A stretch of 64,000 nt of DNA from Bacteroidales bacterium UBA3653. GTDB taxonomy: Bacteria > Bacteroidota > Bacteroidia > Bacteroidales > Paludibacteraceae. Each line of letters starts with the position of its first letter. Position 1 is the stretch's first letter. Location of the stretch: NCBI GenBank assembly GCA_002373505.1, contig DFKE01000014.1:1-64000 (forward strand), in the 5' to 3' direction. Both the position numbers and the translations under genes were made by a program. Positions 55,449 through 63,421 of this stretch are shown here, piece by piece. The notes below the pieces were generated by a model, which saw only the letters and a program-made list of their open reading frames with translations, was not told the origin of the DNA and did not search any database.

Positions 55449-56996
55449 TTACTTCATCTCCTGTCCTGTGAGGGTATATTCCTTCTCCCCGCGGAGAATG
55501 AAGATCTGGCCGTTGCGGAGGAGTTTCCTAGCTTCGCCAGCATTGACGGGTACGTTTTCGAGGGATTCACCCAATGCTTCATAAGTCGCAGTAACCGTCA
55601 TATCAGCTGTTACGGATCGAAAATCCTTATTCCACCCGGCGAATTTATAACCATCACGGATCGGATTTTCAGGTGCAGTAGCTGCTTCTCCATCTGCTAC
55701 TATACTCTTAGAAAGGATTGTTTTATCCCAATCCTCAAATATCACAGTGTGTGCCACCAAGAAAATAGCAATCAGTTCTGTAGTATCTTGGGCAAGTGTT
55801 ACATTTCTCGGGTTGTCTGCGACACCATCGTGCCAGTATTTGAAGATAAATCCTTCCTTAGCTGTTGCAGAAACAGTCACGACATCATTGAGATGCGCAG
55901 TAGTATCTCCGGAAGTAGTACCACGTTCGGCGTCATTAGGTTTAGTAATCAAAAGAGTCCCTTTTTCAAACTCAGCAGTAAGCGTTGTATCTTGAGTCAG
56001 CACAACTGCCCTCGGATTATCCGTAACACCATCTTTCCATTGTTTAAAGAGATACCCGTTGAAAGGAACCGCAACAAGCGTATCTACATTCACGCAGGAA
56101 GAGGACTTACGTACGCGAACGGTACCCATCGTAGCATCCCCGGATCTACCTTGTACGTTGAAGAATGAAGAAACAGTCTTGACTACATTTTTGTATTCTC
56201 CGTCATTGACGGCTTTGTATGCCTCTTCAGCGCCACACGGTACATAAATATCAGCACTTTTTACGATTGCATTTCCTAAATATGGAGGCTCAGCAAATGG
56301 GAAATATACGGAGTATAAGTTGCTACTGCCAGTAAATGCAGCATCGGCAACAACTTGAGTTCCTGCTTTTACGGTGCAATCTCCATAGAAAGAGGGTGAA
56401 GAACAGATAAGTGCATTCCCGATATATAATACATTGTCTTGCCAGTTGGAACTGCTGTCATAAATACCCGATCCTTTGAATGCGCTCTCTCCGATATGTT
56501 GTACACTCGCAGGAATGGTAAGTGACGTCAGGAATAAGCAATTTTCAAAAGCGTTTGCATCTATGCTTACCAGAGTATTTGGAAGTTGTATGGGTATTAG
56601 GCCTAGACGCAAACATCCTTTGAATGCACCATTTCCTAAGACAGTCACCCCTTCCGGAATATTGATATTCATCAAACCCTCACAGTTCATGAAAGCAGCT
56701 TTCCAGATTCTCTGAATAGAATTCGGCAAGGTTACACTCTCCAGATCTTTGCATCCTGCAAACGCACCTCCTCCGATAGCAACGACACTATATGTATTCC
56801 CATCGTTGGTAACAGTAGAAGGAACAGTAAATGAGGTCTTTCCTTGATAACTGCTATGATACGTCACCTCAACTTGAGTCGTTGAGCCTTCAGCCAATTG
56901 GAAATAGAGTCCGGACGTCGGGTCAATGAACGCTGCTGCAAAGGCAGAAAAGGTGCAAAGCACGATTGTTACCATGCAAAATAGAATCTTTTTCAT
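55449..56996 (-). CDS. Secreted BspA-like LRR and InlB-repeat protein
   Basis: 515 residues. Signal peptide at about 1-21; BspA-type leucine-rich repeats (LRR_5) at about 65-260 (VVAIGGGAFAGCKDLESVTLP, SIQRIWKAAFMNCEGLMNINIP, SLTIPASVQHIGESAFKGSG). Two bacterial-repeat segments follow (about 290-420: GYLFKQWKDGVTDNPRAVVL, GFIFKYWHDGVADNPRNVTL), then a Flg_new/InlB-B repeat (APENPIRDGYKFAGWNKDF), and a C-terminal RKLLRNGQIFILRGEKEYTL-TGQ tail. That tail is typical of exported proteins in gut Bacteroidales and probably a type IX secretion or anchoring signal. A cell-surface adhesin or binding protein is likely. No consensus promoter was found upstream. Confidence 0.8.
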   Translation of the reverse strand: MKKILFCMVTIVLCTFSAFAAAFIDPTSGLYFQLAEGSTTQVEVTYHSSYQGKTSFTVPSTVTNDGNTYSVVAIGGGAFAGCKDLESVTLPNSIQRIWKAAFMNCEGLMNINIPEGVTVLGNGAFKGCLRLGLIPIQLPNTLVSIDANAFENCLFLTSLTIPASVQHIGESAFKGSGIYDSSSNWQDNVLYIGNALICSSPSFYGDCTVKAGTQVVADAAFTGSSNLYSVYFPFAEPPYLGNAIVKSADIYVPCGAEEAYKAVNDGEYKNVVKTVSSFFNVQGRSGDATMGTVRVRKSSSCVNVDTLVAVPFNGYLFKQWKDGVTDNPRAVVLTQDTTLTAEFEKGTLLITKPNDAERGTTSGDTTAHLNDVVTVSATAKEGFIFKYWHDGVADNPRNVTLAQDTTELIAIFLVAHTVIFEDWDKTILSKSIVADGEAATAPENPIRDGYKFAGWNKDFRSVTADMTVTATYEALGESLENVPVNAGEARKLLRNGQIFILRGEKEYTLTGQEMK

Positions 56997-57060
56997 AAGT
57001 TTTTGATTTTTTAGTTAGTAAATCATTTTGTTATTTGTTTTAGTTAATATATACAAATAA

Positions 57061-57380
57061 AAAGCGTGCGCTTTCGTTCGCTTCATTTGATTGTTTGAGG
57101 TCCTAGACTTACCTTATTAGTTCAAATAAATGCACGGAAAACTCATGCTGATACGTGAGCGTGCATAAACCGTACTTGAACTAATAATGATGTTTGTGAA
57201 CTTGTCTAGGGTTTCAAACAATCAAGTTTTTCGGCTTATTACGCTTTTCTTGGCGCTCCCTCGCGCCGGATATTTCAATTCTATGTTTGTGCTTATCCTC
57301 GTTGTGGGGACAACTCGGGCACTGCACTCGATATGCGTTTTATCGCATATCTTCACCTGTTTAACGTCAGTGAGTGACGG
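57061..57380. other. Hairpin-dense non-coding region with a 139-nt palindrome
   Basis: The main palindrome (57087-57225) has four stems: 12 bp (TTGATTGTTTGA with TCAAACAATCAA), 7 bp (CCTAGAC with GTCTAGG), 12 bp (TTATTAGTTCAA with TTGAACTAATAA) and 7 bp (ATGCACG with CGTGCAT). It is flanked by AAAGCG/CGCTTT, GTTGT/ACAAC, GATATGCG/CGCATATC and CGTCA/TGACG hairpins. No gene is credible in 57000-57386. No attC-type boxes or transposase are seen. Confidence 0.7.
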
Positions 57381-57386
57381 TATTTC

Positions 57387-57635
57387 TTACAATGCTACGC
57401 CATACTCATAAATAGCGTCGCTTGGTAAATCTATTTGATCATTCCAATAGATACATGTACGGCTTGCATCCAATTGGGCATTCTCAAACAAACCAGGTTC
57501 TGTCTTGAGATCACGGAATGCAGGTAGCGTCTTTATATCATCGGCTACGTCATAACGAACCTTCCGCCCATCATCAAAAGAAACGAGCAGTTGAAAATCC
57601 GCAAGCGGTTGATATGACTTAATTCGAGGTATCAT
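57387..57635 (-). CDS. DUF2442 protein
   Basis: 82 residues: PLADFQLLVSFDDGRKVRYDV, then LKTEPGLFENAQLDASRTCI and IDLPSDAIYEYGV, as in DUF2442 (PF10387). It ends in WNDQIDLPSDAIYE, typical of the family. With DUF4160 it forms a pair often considered toxin-antitoxin-like. It starts 1 nt after the DUF4160 stop. Confidence 0.8.
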   Translation of the reverse strand: MIPRIKSYQPLADFQLLVSFDDGRKVRYDVADDIKTLPAFRDLKTEPGLFENAQLDASRTCIYWNDQIDLPSDAIYEYGVAL

Positions 57636-57636
57636 A

Positions 57637-57894
57637 TTAGTCTTTCAATGGTGGAAGTTTAAATATTTTTTGAGTCTCCCACATCTCCTGTAGTTCATCT
57701 TTATGTTCGTTTAGCCATTCTTTGACCATTTTCTGGGCACGATTAGGAAGATCTCCCTCCGTCATCTCTAAAGTATTGATATCGAACACACCCATATATT
57801 CTTCATAGAGAGCATGGATGTGCGCCGACTCATGCTCCTTGGGCTTAAAGAACATCTTAATGATGATTCCATAAAAACGACTAACCTCTGGCAT
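57637..57894 (-). CDS. DUF4160 protein
   Basis: 85 residues. DUF4160 (PF13711) from SRFYGIIIKMFFKPKEHESA, HIHALYEEYMGVFDINT and MVKEWLNEHKDELQEMW. First gene of the pair with DUF2442. Such pairs are common on accessory DNA; a toxin-antitoxin function is proposed in general but not shown. Its promoter (57925-57955) is the left terminal repeat of the 57923-58379 element. Confidence 0.8.
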   Translation of the reverse strand: MPEVSRFYGIIIKMFFKPKEHESAHIHALYEEYMGVFDINTLEMTEGDLPNRAQKMVKEWLNEHKDELQEMWETQKIFKLPPLKD

Positions 57895-57924
57895 AAATTT
57901 GAATAGTTATATGATTTTGCACTG

Positions 57925-57955
57925 CAAAATTACAACAAAAATTGCACATACGCAA
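57925..57955 (-). promoter_or_regulatory. Promoter of the DUF4160/DUF2442 pair (left terminal repeat)
   Basis: Minus strand TTG (in TTGCGTAT), 20 nt, TAATTTTG. Confidence 0.7.
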
Positions 57956-58346
57956 GTATTTTACCATATTTTGCAATTTTTCTTTATTTTTTGAGGCTTA
58001 AAATTTGGAAATATCAAAAAAAGTTGTACCTTCGACCTCCTCCCCCCATCTTTAATAGAGCCCCTTCCCGTGTTACGGTTTCCCCGTTTGACGGGGACAC
58101 CTAACCTTCGAAAGTACGTTTATCTATGTCGGAGCGACGCTCCCCGCTGCTCCTTCCGTTCGAACTGCCAAGTCAAGGCAGTTCTCCACCTGCGGTACAT
58201 ACGCAAGAATGAGCGGGATTTTTGAAAAGGGCAGTGCCCTCTCTTTTAGTGCTAAATAGCCGCCCCTTATGCAAGCATAGTGCCTGCTATCTATCCCTAA
58301 AAGAAGTAGAGAATTCTCTACTTTTTCAAAAATTCCGCTCAAAAAC

Positions 58347-58377
58347 TTGCGTATGTGCAATTTTTGTTGTAATTTTG
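58347..58377 (+). promoter_or_regulatory. Promoter of ychF (right terminal repeat)
   Basis: Plus strand TTG (in TTGCGTAT), 20 nt, TAATTTTG; identical in sequence to the opposite-facing promoter at 57925-57955. Confidence 0.75.
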
Positions 58378-58385
58378 CACCCCAA

Positions 58386-58415
58386 AATAATAAAATTGTA
58401 AATAATAAAATTGTA
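58386..58415. repeat. 2 x 15-nt array in the ychF leader
   Basis: AATAATAAAATTGTA twice, 10 nt before the ychF ATG. Confidence 0.85.
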
Positions 58416-58425
58416 AAATAAATCT

Positions 58426-59532
58426 ATGAGTTTACAATGTGGAATAGTGGGACTGCCTAATGTGGGCAAGAGTACCCTCTTTAACTGTCTTAGCAACGCC
58501 AAGGCGCAGAGCGCCAATTTCCCGTTCTGTACCATCGAGCCGAATGTGGGCGTGATCACCGTGCCGGACGAGCGGCTTATCAAACTCGGAGAGATATGTC
58601 ACCCCGAACGCGGCGTGATTCCTACCACCGTGGAGATCGTCGATATAGCCGGTCTGGTCAAGGGTGCGAGCAAGGGCGAAGGACTGGGAAACAAGTTCCT
58701 CGCTAACATCCGCGAGACGGACGCTATCATCCATGTGCTGCGCTGCTTCGACGACGAGAACGTCGTGCATGTGGACGGAAGCGTGGACCCCGTGCGGGAC
58801 AAAGAGATCATTGACGCCGAGCTGCAACTCAAAGACCTGGAGACCGTCGAGAGCCGCATCCAGAAATGCGAGAAAGCAGCCAAAGCCGGCGGTGACAAGT
58901 TCGCCAAGCTGCAACTGGAAGTGCTCGTCAAATACCGCGAGGCGCTTTCGCAGGGCAAGAACGCACGCACCGTGGAGCTGGAGAACAAAGAGCAGGAGGC
59001 GGCTGCCAAAGACCTCTTCCTCCTCACCAACAAACCCGTCATGTACGTCTGCAACGTGGATGAGGGGTCGGCAGTGACCGGCAACGCCTATGTAGAACAG
59101 GTGCGCGAAGCGGTCAAAGACGAAGACGCGCAGGTGCTTGTTCTGGCTGCGAAGATAGAAAGCGAGATAGCCGAACTGGAGAGTTACGAGGAGCGTCAGA
59201 TGTTCCTCGAAGAGATCGGACTGCAGGAGTCCGGCGTGAACCGGCTGATCAAAGCGGCTTATGCGCTGCTGAAGCTCCGTACGTTCCTTACTGCCGGATC
59301 GGACGAAGTGCGCGCATGGACGTTCCGCGAGGGTATGAAAGCGCCGCAGTGCGCAGGCGTCATCCATACGGACTTCGAACGCGGATTCATTCGCGCGGAG
59401 GTTATCAAATACGATGATTTTGTCGCTCTCGGAGGAGAAGCCCAATGCCGCGCCGCCGGCAAACTGGGCATCGAAGGAAAAGACTACCTCGTACAGGACG
59501 GCGATATCATGCATTTCCTTTTCAATGTATAA
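58426..59532 (+). CDS. ychF: Obg-related ATPase YchF
   Basis: 368 residues. GIVGLPNVGKSTLFN (P-loop), DIAGLVKGASKGEGLGNKFL (G3), and the late NVDE (in place of NKxD, giving ATP preference), followed by a coiled-coil hairpin and the TGS domain (LLKLRTFLTAGSDEVRAWTF, HTDFERGFIRAEVIKYDDFV). YchF is a ribosome-associated ATPase linked to redox and translation control. It reads from one of the twin promoters of the upstream element. Confidence 0.95.
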   Translation: MSLQCGIVGLPNVGKSTLFNCLSNAKAQSANFPFCTIEPNVGVITVPDERLIKLGEICHPERGVIPTTVEIVDIAGLVKGASKGEGLGNKFLANIRETDAIIHVLRCFDDENVVHVDGSVDPVRDKEIIDAELQLKDLETVESRIQKCEKAAKAGGDKFAKLQLEVLVKYREALSQGKNARTVELENKEQEAAAKDLFLLTNKPVMYVCNVDEGSAVTGNAYVEQVREAVKDEDAQVLVLAAKIESEIAELESYEERQMFLEEIGLQESGVNRLIKAAYALLKLRTFLTAGSDEVRAWTFREGMKAPQCAGVIHTDFERGFIRAEVIKYDDFVALGGEAQCRAAGKLGIEGKDYLVQDGDIMHFLFNV

Positions 59533-59586
59533 TTGAGAATTGAGAATTGATAATTGAGAATTGATAATTGAGAATTGAGAATTGAT
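59531..59586. repeat. Operon-junction 8 x 7-nt array ychF to antiporter
   Basis: Eight units of AATTGAG or AATTGAT (56 nt). The first two bases belong to the ychF stop codon (59530-59532) and the last base is 59586, directly before the antiporter ATG at 59587. Confidence 0.95.
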
Positions 59587-60588
59587 ATGATACAATCATT
59601 ATTATCTTACGGCTGGTGGGTGGCGATAATCTTTATTATCGTCGGTTTCACCGTTTTGGTGAAAGGTGCTGACTGGCTGGTGGACGGTGCTTCGGCTGTC
59701 GCCAAACGGTTCGGTATCAGCGATCTGGTGATCGGTCTGACCGTAGTGGCGTTCGGCACTTCGATGCCGGAGTTCGTGGTGAACATGGTGTCCGTAGGAC
59801 ACGGCACAACCGAACTGGCGATCACCAATATATTAGGATCGAACATCATCAACACATTTGTGATCCTGGGTCTGACCGCGCTGGTCTATCCGATCGCGAC
59901 GCACCGCAGCACGCGCAATTTTGACATACCGCTTTCTGCCGCAGCAGGAGCGATCGTACTGCTCATGATCCTGCCGTTTCTGCCGCAGGTGACAGCACCC
60001 GGTATCGGCAGGATGGAAGGAGGACTGCTCCTACTCCTTTTCTGTCTGTTCCTCTTTATCACGTTCCGCAACGCCCGTGCGCAGGAGCACCCGAAAGAAG
60101 TAGAAAGCGACAAGGTACAGAGTGCCAAAGAGATGTCTGCTGTCAAAGCGGTTCTGCTCATTCTGTGCGGTCTGGCAGGACTGGTGCTTGGCGGCGAACT
60201 GATTGTGGACAGCGCAGTAGATATCGCCACACGGATGGGCGTAAGCGAAGCTATCATCGGTCTGACGATCGTGGCACTCGGTACGTCCCTGCCGGAACTG
60301 GCTACATCCGTCATGGCGGCATTCAAGAAGAACAGCGACATAGCCATGGGCAACGTCATCGGCAGCAACATCTTCAATGTTTTCTTCGTGCTCGGCACCA
60401 GTGCTGTTATCCGTCCGCTCCCTGCCTATAAAGGTATTGAACTGGATGCCCTGATGGCGGCTTTGGGAAGTTTCATCGTGTGGCTGGCCCTCAAGATCGA
60501 CAAAGACAACAAACTCCCGCGATGGGCGGGAGCTTTGCTGCTGATCGTCTATGCAGGGTACTTGAGTTACAGACTGTTGAATGTGTGA
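59587..60588 (+). CDS. Calcium/sodium antiporter (CaCA family)
   Basis: 333 residues from MIQSLLSYGWWVAIIFIIVG, about ten membrane helices in two repeated halves. The alpha-repeats are LVIGLTVVAFGTSMPEFVVN (first) and AIIGLTIVALGTSLPELATS (second), with GNILGSN-type GNVIGSNIFNVFFVLG following; the acidic SMPE/SLPE residues bind Ca2+. It expels Ca2+ against Na+ at the inner membrane. It starts directly after an 8-unit array and overlaps the convergent glycosyltransferase by 22 bp. Confidence 0.9.
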   Translation: MIQSLLSYGWWVAIIFIIVGFTVLVKGADWLVDGASAVAKRFGISDLVIGLTVVAFGTSMPEFVVNMVSVGHGTTELAITNILGSNIINTFVILGLTALVYPIATHRSTRNFDIPLSAAAGAIVLLMILPFLPQVTAPGIGRMEGGLLLLLFCLFLFITFRNARAQEHPKEVESDKVQSAKEMSAVKAVLLILCGLAGLVLGGELIVDSAVDIATRMGVSEAIIGLTIVALGTSLPELATSVMAAFKKNSDIAMGNVIGSNIFNVFFVLGTSAVIRPLPAYKGIELDALMAALGSFIVWLALKIDKDNKLPRWAGALLLIVYAGYLSYRLLNV

Positions 60589-61406
60589 CGCTCTTTATCG
60601 AAGAGCCAACCCCATTTGTTGAAATACAGACACATGTTCCGGATATGAACGCGGAGCATGTGTTTGTCTTTATAGGAAGAGCGCGCGTGCGCATGGACTA
60701 TTGTCCACGCGGGGTAATAGAGAGTGAGCCAGTTGCGATGGATAGTGCGCGTGAGGTCCATGTCCTCCGGGTACATGAAATACCGTTCGTCAAAAAGCCC
60801 TGCTTCTACCGCCGCCTTGGTGCGCAGCAGCATGAAACAGCCGCTCAGATACGGCGCGTTAACCGGTTTCTCCAGATCCATATCCCGCAGTTCATACCGT
60901 CTGTTGCGACGGGCTATCATCCATGCGGGCAGAAAACGGCGGCCGAACACATCTATCGGCGAAGGAAGGCGTTTGGCTAAATACTGCTGCGTGCCGTCCG
61001 GGTTGAGCACTTTCGGCATCAGTTGACCCACCTCCGGGTGCATCAGCATCCAGTCGTGCATGGCGTCAATATCCTCCGCCTTGACGCGAATGTCGCTGTT
61101 CATCACCAGATGCAATTCCGTCTTATAGTACGCACTCTCCCGCAAGGCGATATTATGCGCTCTGCCATATCCCATGTTCTCGCCCGTAGGCATATACCGC
61201 AGTTTACGTGAGACCGCTTGCGCTGTAAGACCGCGTTGCTGTAAGACCGCTTGCGCTGTAAGACCATCCTTCGGACTGTAAGAAGGTTCGGTATTGTCCA
61301 GCAGATAGATCTTCCGCAGGTTCTTCACCCGCAGCAGTTCCTCCACAAGAGGCAGCACCTCCTGTTCCCATGCCGGACGATATAAGACGATCGAGATATT
61401 GAGCAT
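60567..61406 (-). CDS. GT2-family glycosyltransferase (rhamnosyltransferase-like)
   Basis: 279 residues. GT-A fold: NISIVLYRPAWEQEVLPLVE, then NMGYGRAHNIAL, HLVMNSDIRVK (the DxD equivalent), PYLSGCFMLLRTKAAVEAGLFD, YFMYPEDMDLTRTIH. It resembles WbbL-type rhamnosyltransferases for surface polysaccharide. A 16-18-nt array (61211-61264) is in frame near the N-terminus, encoding GLTAQAV twice. Confidence 0.85.
   Translation of the reverse strand: MLNISIVLYRPAWEQEVLPLVEELLRVKNLRKIYLLDNTEPSYSPKDGLTAQAVLQQRGLTAQAVSRKLRYMPTGENMGYGRAHNIALRESAYYKTELHLVMNSDIRVKAEDIDAMHDWMLMHPEVGQLMPKVLNPDGTQQYLAKRLPSPIDVFGRRFLPAWMIARRNRRYELRDMDLEKPVNAPYLSGCFMLLRTKAAVEAGLFDERYFMYPEDMDLTRTIHRNWLTLYYPAWTIVHAHARSSYKDKHMLRVHIRNMCLYFNKWGWLFDKERHTFNSL
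61211..61264. repeat. In-frame array in the first GT2 gene
   Basis: GACCGCTTGCGCTGTAA, GACCGCGTTGCTGTAA, GACCGCTTGCGCTGTAA; encodes GLTAQAVLQQRGLTAQAV. Confidence 0.85.
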
Positions 61407-61441
61407 AATTGAGAATTGAGAGTTGAGAATTGAGAATTATG
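61407..61441. repeat. Operon-junction 7-nt array between glycosyltransferases
   Basis: AATTGAG, AATTGAG, AGTTGAG, AATTGAG, AATTATG. The first base is directly beside the downstream ATG (61404-61406) and the upstream stop codon (61437-61439) lies in the last unit. Confidence 0.95.
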
Positions 61442-62198
61442 ATTTCCTCAGGAACTGGCGGATTTTGCGCAACTGCTTGCAGGCGACGGTGAGGAGACCT
61501 GCTCCTACGTGGTTCTTTTTGAGAGCTATATAGTCTTCCTGGGTCTTGCTCAGGCGTGCTTTGGCATCGCGGTTGCTGGCTCCGCCTGTCTCCATGGCTA
61601 CCAGGACTTGCGGGATATAACGGGTCTTGTACCCTGCAGTAAAGATCCGCAGGATCATGTCGTAGTCCGCGGATATACGGAACCATTCGTCATACGGACC
61701 TACCTGCCGGTACACCTCGCGGCGCACATACACGGTGGGGTGCGGAGGCATCCAGCCGTACTTCAGATCGCCACGGCGGAAGGCATTGCTCCGCCACCGG
61801 CGCACAACTTTATCGCCGTGGCGGTACTCTAAATCGCCATATACCACATCGGCTCCGGAAGACTCAAAAGCCGCGGCTATCTGACCGATGGAATCGGGCG
61901 AATATAGCACATCATCGGAATGCAGAAATCCTATTACATCCCCCGTCGCCATCGCAATACCTTTGTTGAGCGCATTGTATATCCCCCCGTCCGGCTCTGA
62001 GATCCAACGCACCTTTGGTGATTGAGAATTGAGAATTGATAATTGATAATTGATAATTAACTCTTTCGTGCCGTCGGTGGAAGCGCCATCGACGATGATA
62101 TGCTCGATGTCTCCGTACGTCTGGCTCCGCACGCTCTCCAATGCCCGCGGAAGCGTCGCCGCGGAGTTATATGTGATGGTTATAATAGAGATTTTCAT
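61437..62198 (-). CDS. GT2-family glycosyltransferase
   Basis: 253 residues. ISIITITYNSAATLPRALES, HIIVDGASTDGT, then GDVIGFLHSDDVLYSPDSIG (DxD) and DVVYGDLEYRHGDKVVRRW. Resembles WcaA/EpsJ-type transferases. A 5-unit 7-nt array (62021-62055) sits in frame between the first two conserved blocks. Its start overlaps the next upstream gene by 4 nt (ATGA). Confidence 0.85.
   Translation of the reverse strand: MKISIITITYNSAATLPRALESVRSQTYGDIEHIIVDGASTDGTKELIINYQLSILNSQSPKVRWISEPDGGIYNALNKGIAMATGDVIGFLHSDDVLYSPDSIGQIAAAFESSGADVVYGDLEYRHGDKVVRRWRSNAFRRGDLKYGWMPPHPTVYVRREVYRQVGPYDEWFRISADYDMILRIFTAGYKTRYIPQVLVAMETGGASNRDAKARLSKTQEDYIALKKNHVGAGLLTVACKQLRKIRQFLRKS
62021..62055. repeat. In-frame 5 x 7-nt array (ATTGAGA/ATTGATA)
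   Basis: ATTGAGA twice, ATTGATA three times; on the coding strand NYQLSILNSQS between two conserved blocks of the GT2 protein. Confidence 0.9.
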
Positions 62199-63421
62199 AA
62201 TTGCATCGCAGTTAATTCACCATACAGGCGAATATATTCTTGTATTTTATCGTCATTGTTAAATTTGGTCAGCACGTGTTTTCTGCACTCGCCGGAGCAT
62301 TGTTGCTTCCATTCGCGTCCCGCTTTCTCTATCTCGCGCAGCACGGCATCGACATCTCTGTCCGGCAGGACAACAGCGGTCTCCGGTGTTGTCGTCTCCG
62401 GAATAGCTGTGTTTTCGTATGAGATACAGGGTGTACCGCACGCCATCGCCTCCAACAGAGTCAGTCCGAAAGCTTCCTGGTGCGCCAGATTAACATATAT
62501 ATCCGCAGCGGAATAGACTTGGGCTAATTGGGTTCTATTGTCCGTTTTGGAGATCATAACACAGTGATCCGGCAGTTCCTGTTGCTGCCTGCGGCTGGCG
62601 CCCACCATAACGACCGTGTAGCGGTTTTTATCGAGCCGCTGCGCCAACCGGATCCAGTCCTTCCAGCCTTTCGTCTCCGTCCATTGGGAAGCAACCCCTA
62701 AAATGACCACTTTGCCCTCTGCATTCCATTGCTTGCGCAATTCGGATACAGTAGGTCGGAAGGTCTCTGTGTCTATTCCGTTGTAAATAGTACAGCAAGG
62801 ATAGTCCCGCAAAAACGATTGCTGCACAAGCTCGTTCAACCAGTTCGAGACAGTGGTTATACTCAAATGCTTCAGCCCGGTAAATGCCTGCTCTTTTAAT
62901 ATAAAGTTCCTCTGGGTGTTCCCTCTGTACAAACTGCGCGGATAGTCCGAATAAGCGGGGCAGTCCCTGCATTGGGTTTGCCACTGATTGCAACCGCTGA
63001 GGGTAAAATAGGCACACCTTCCTGTTATCGCCCAACAGTCGTGCAATGTCCATACAACCGGGATGTTTGCCTTTTTCAGGAATTCAAACAAAAGCGGATA
63101 GTTCAGGTAATAGCCGTGGATATTATGCAGGTGTATCAAGGACGGTTGCCAGTCCTGAATAAACCGGATGAGCCGCTTTGTGGCAGATTCGGAACCCAGA
63201 CCGTGGGCATTGCAGAACAAGGAATAAACGCCGTGTGCGTACTCCTCTATACGAGAAGAAAAAGCATAATGCGGGATTTGCGAAGCATGCACATACCGCG
63301 CTCCGTGCGCCACCATACACTCATAGCCATTCTTCATCGCAGAAGAAGCTATTTCCTCCACTATGTGACCTGTTGAGCCGGTATTGAGCGATTCGTTGAT
63401 ATATAGTATCCGTTTATTCAT
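62195..63421 (-). CDS. GT4-family glycosyltransferase
   Basis: 408 residues. GT-B fold: an N-terminal HIHNIHGYYLN-type segment (SLIHLHNIHGYYLNYPLL, WTLHDCWAITGRCAYF with two nearby Cys pairs, CRDCPAY), then the C-terminal GT4 signature KVVILGVASQWTETKGWKD, VYSAADIYVNLAHQEAFGLT and LLEAMACGTPCISY. It transfers an activated sugar to a surface glycan precursor. Overlaps the downstream GT2 gene by 4 nt and the next GT4 gene by 8 nt. Confidence 0.9.
   Translation of the reverse strand: MNKRILYINESLNTGSTGHIVEEIASSAMKNGYECMVAHGARYVHASQIPHYAFSSRIEEYAHGVYSLFCNAHGLGSESATKRLIRFIQDWQPSLIHLHNIHGYYLNYPLLFEFLKKANIPVVWTLHDCWAITGRCAYFTLSGCNQWQTQCRDCPAYSDYPRSLYRGNTQRNFILKEQAFTGLKHLSITTVSNWLNELVQQSFLRDYPCCTIYNGIDTETFRPTVSELRKQWNAEGKVVILGVASQWTETKGWKDWIRLAQRLDKNRYTVVMVGASRRQQQELPDHCVMISKTDNRTQLAQVYSAADIYVNLAHQEAFGLTLLEAMACGTPCISYENTAIPETTTPETAVVLPDRDVDAVLREIEKAGREWKQQCSGECRKHVLTKFNNDDKIQEYIRLYGELTAMQL

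Larger units (their letters stand above)
57923..58379. repeat. Element with 35-bp perfect terminal inverted repeats that are promoters
   Basis: A 457-bp non-coding segment. Its ends, 57923-57957 and 58345-58379, are exact inverted copies of one 35-nt sequence (ACTTGCGTATGTGCAATTTT is its first 20), each a complete promoter firing outward: left to DUF4160/DUF2442, right to ychF. Inside are GTTGTACCTTCGAC (58024), CCCCG/CGGGG (58082), CCTTCGAAAGTACG (58105), GGAGCG/CGCTCC (58131), GAACTGCC/GGCAGTTC (58162) and a long hairpin (58197-58228 with 58323-58356) enclosing GGGC-AGT-GCCC and a 20-bp perfect palindrome centred on GAATTC (58304-58323). Both 14-mers, the GGGC hairpin and the promoter-overlapping arm recur in the same order at 31477-31698. 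Confidence 0.8.

Noticed and set aside
57087..57225. Integron attC site
   Set aside because: Length and palindromic form fit, but the RYYYAAC and GTTRRRY end boxes are absent and no integrase is present.
27739..62055. CRISPR arrays
   Set aside because: The repeats are contiguous, mostly 7 nt, with no spacers and no cas genes.
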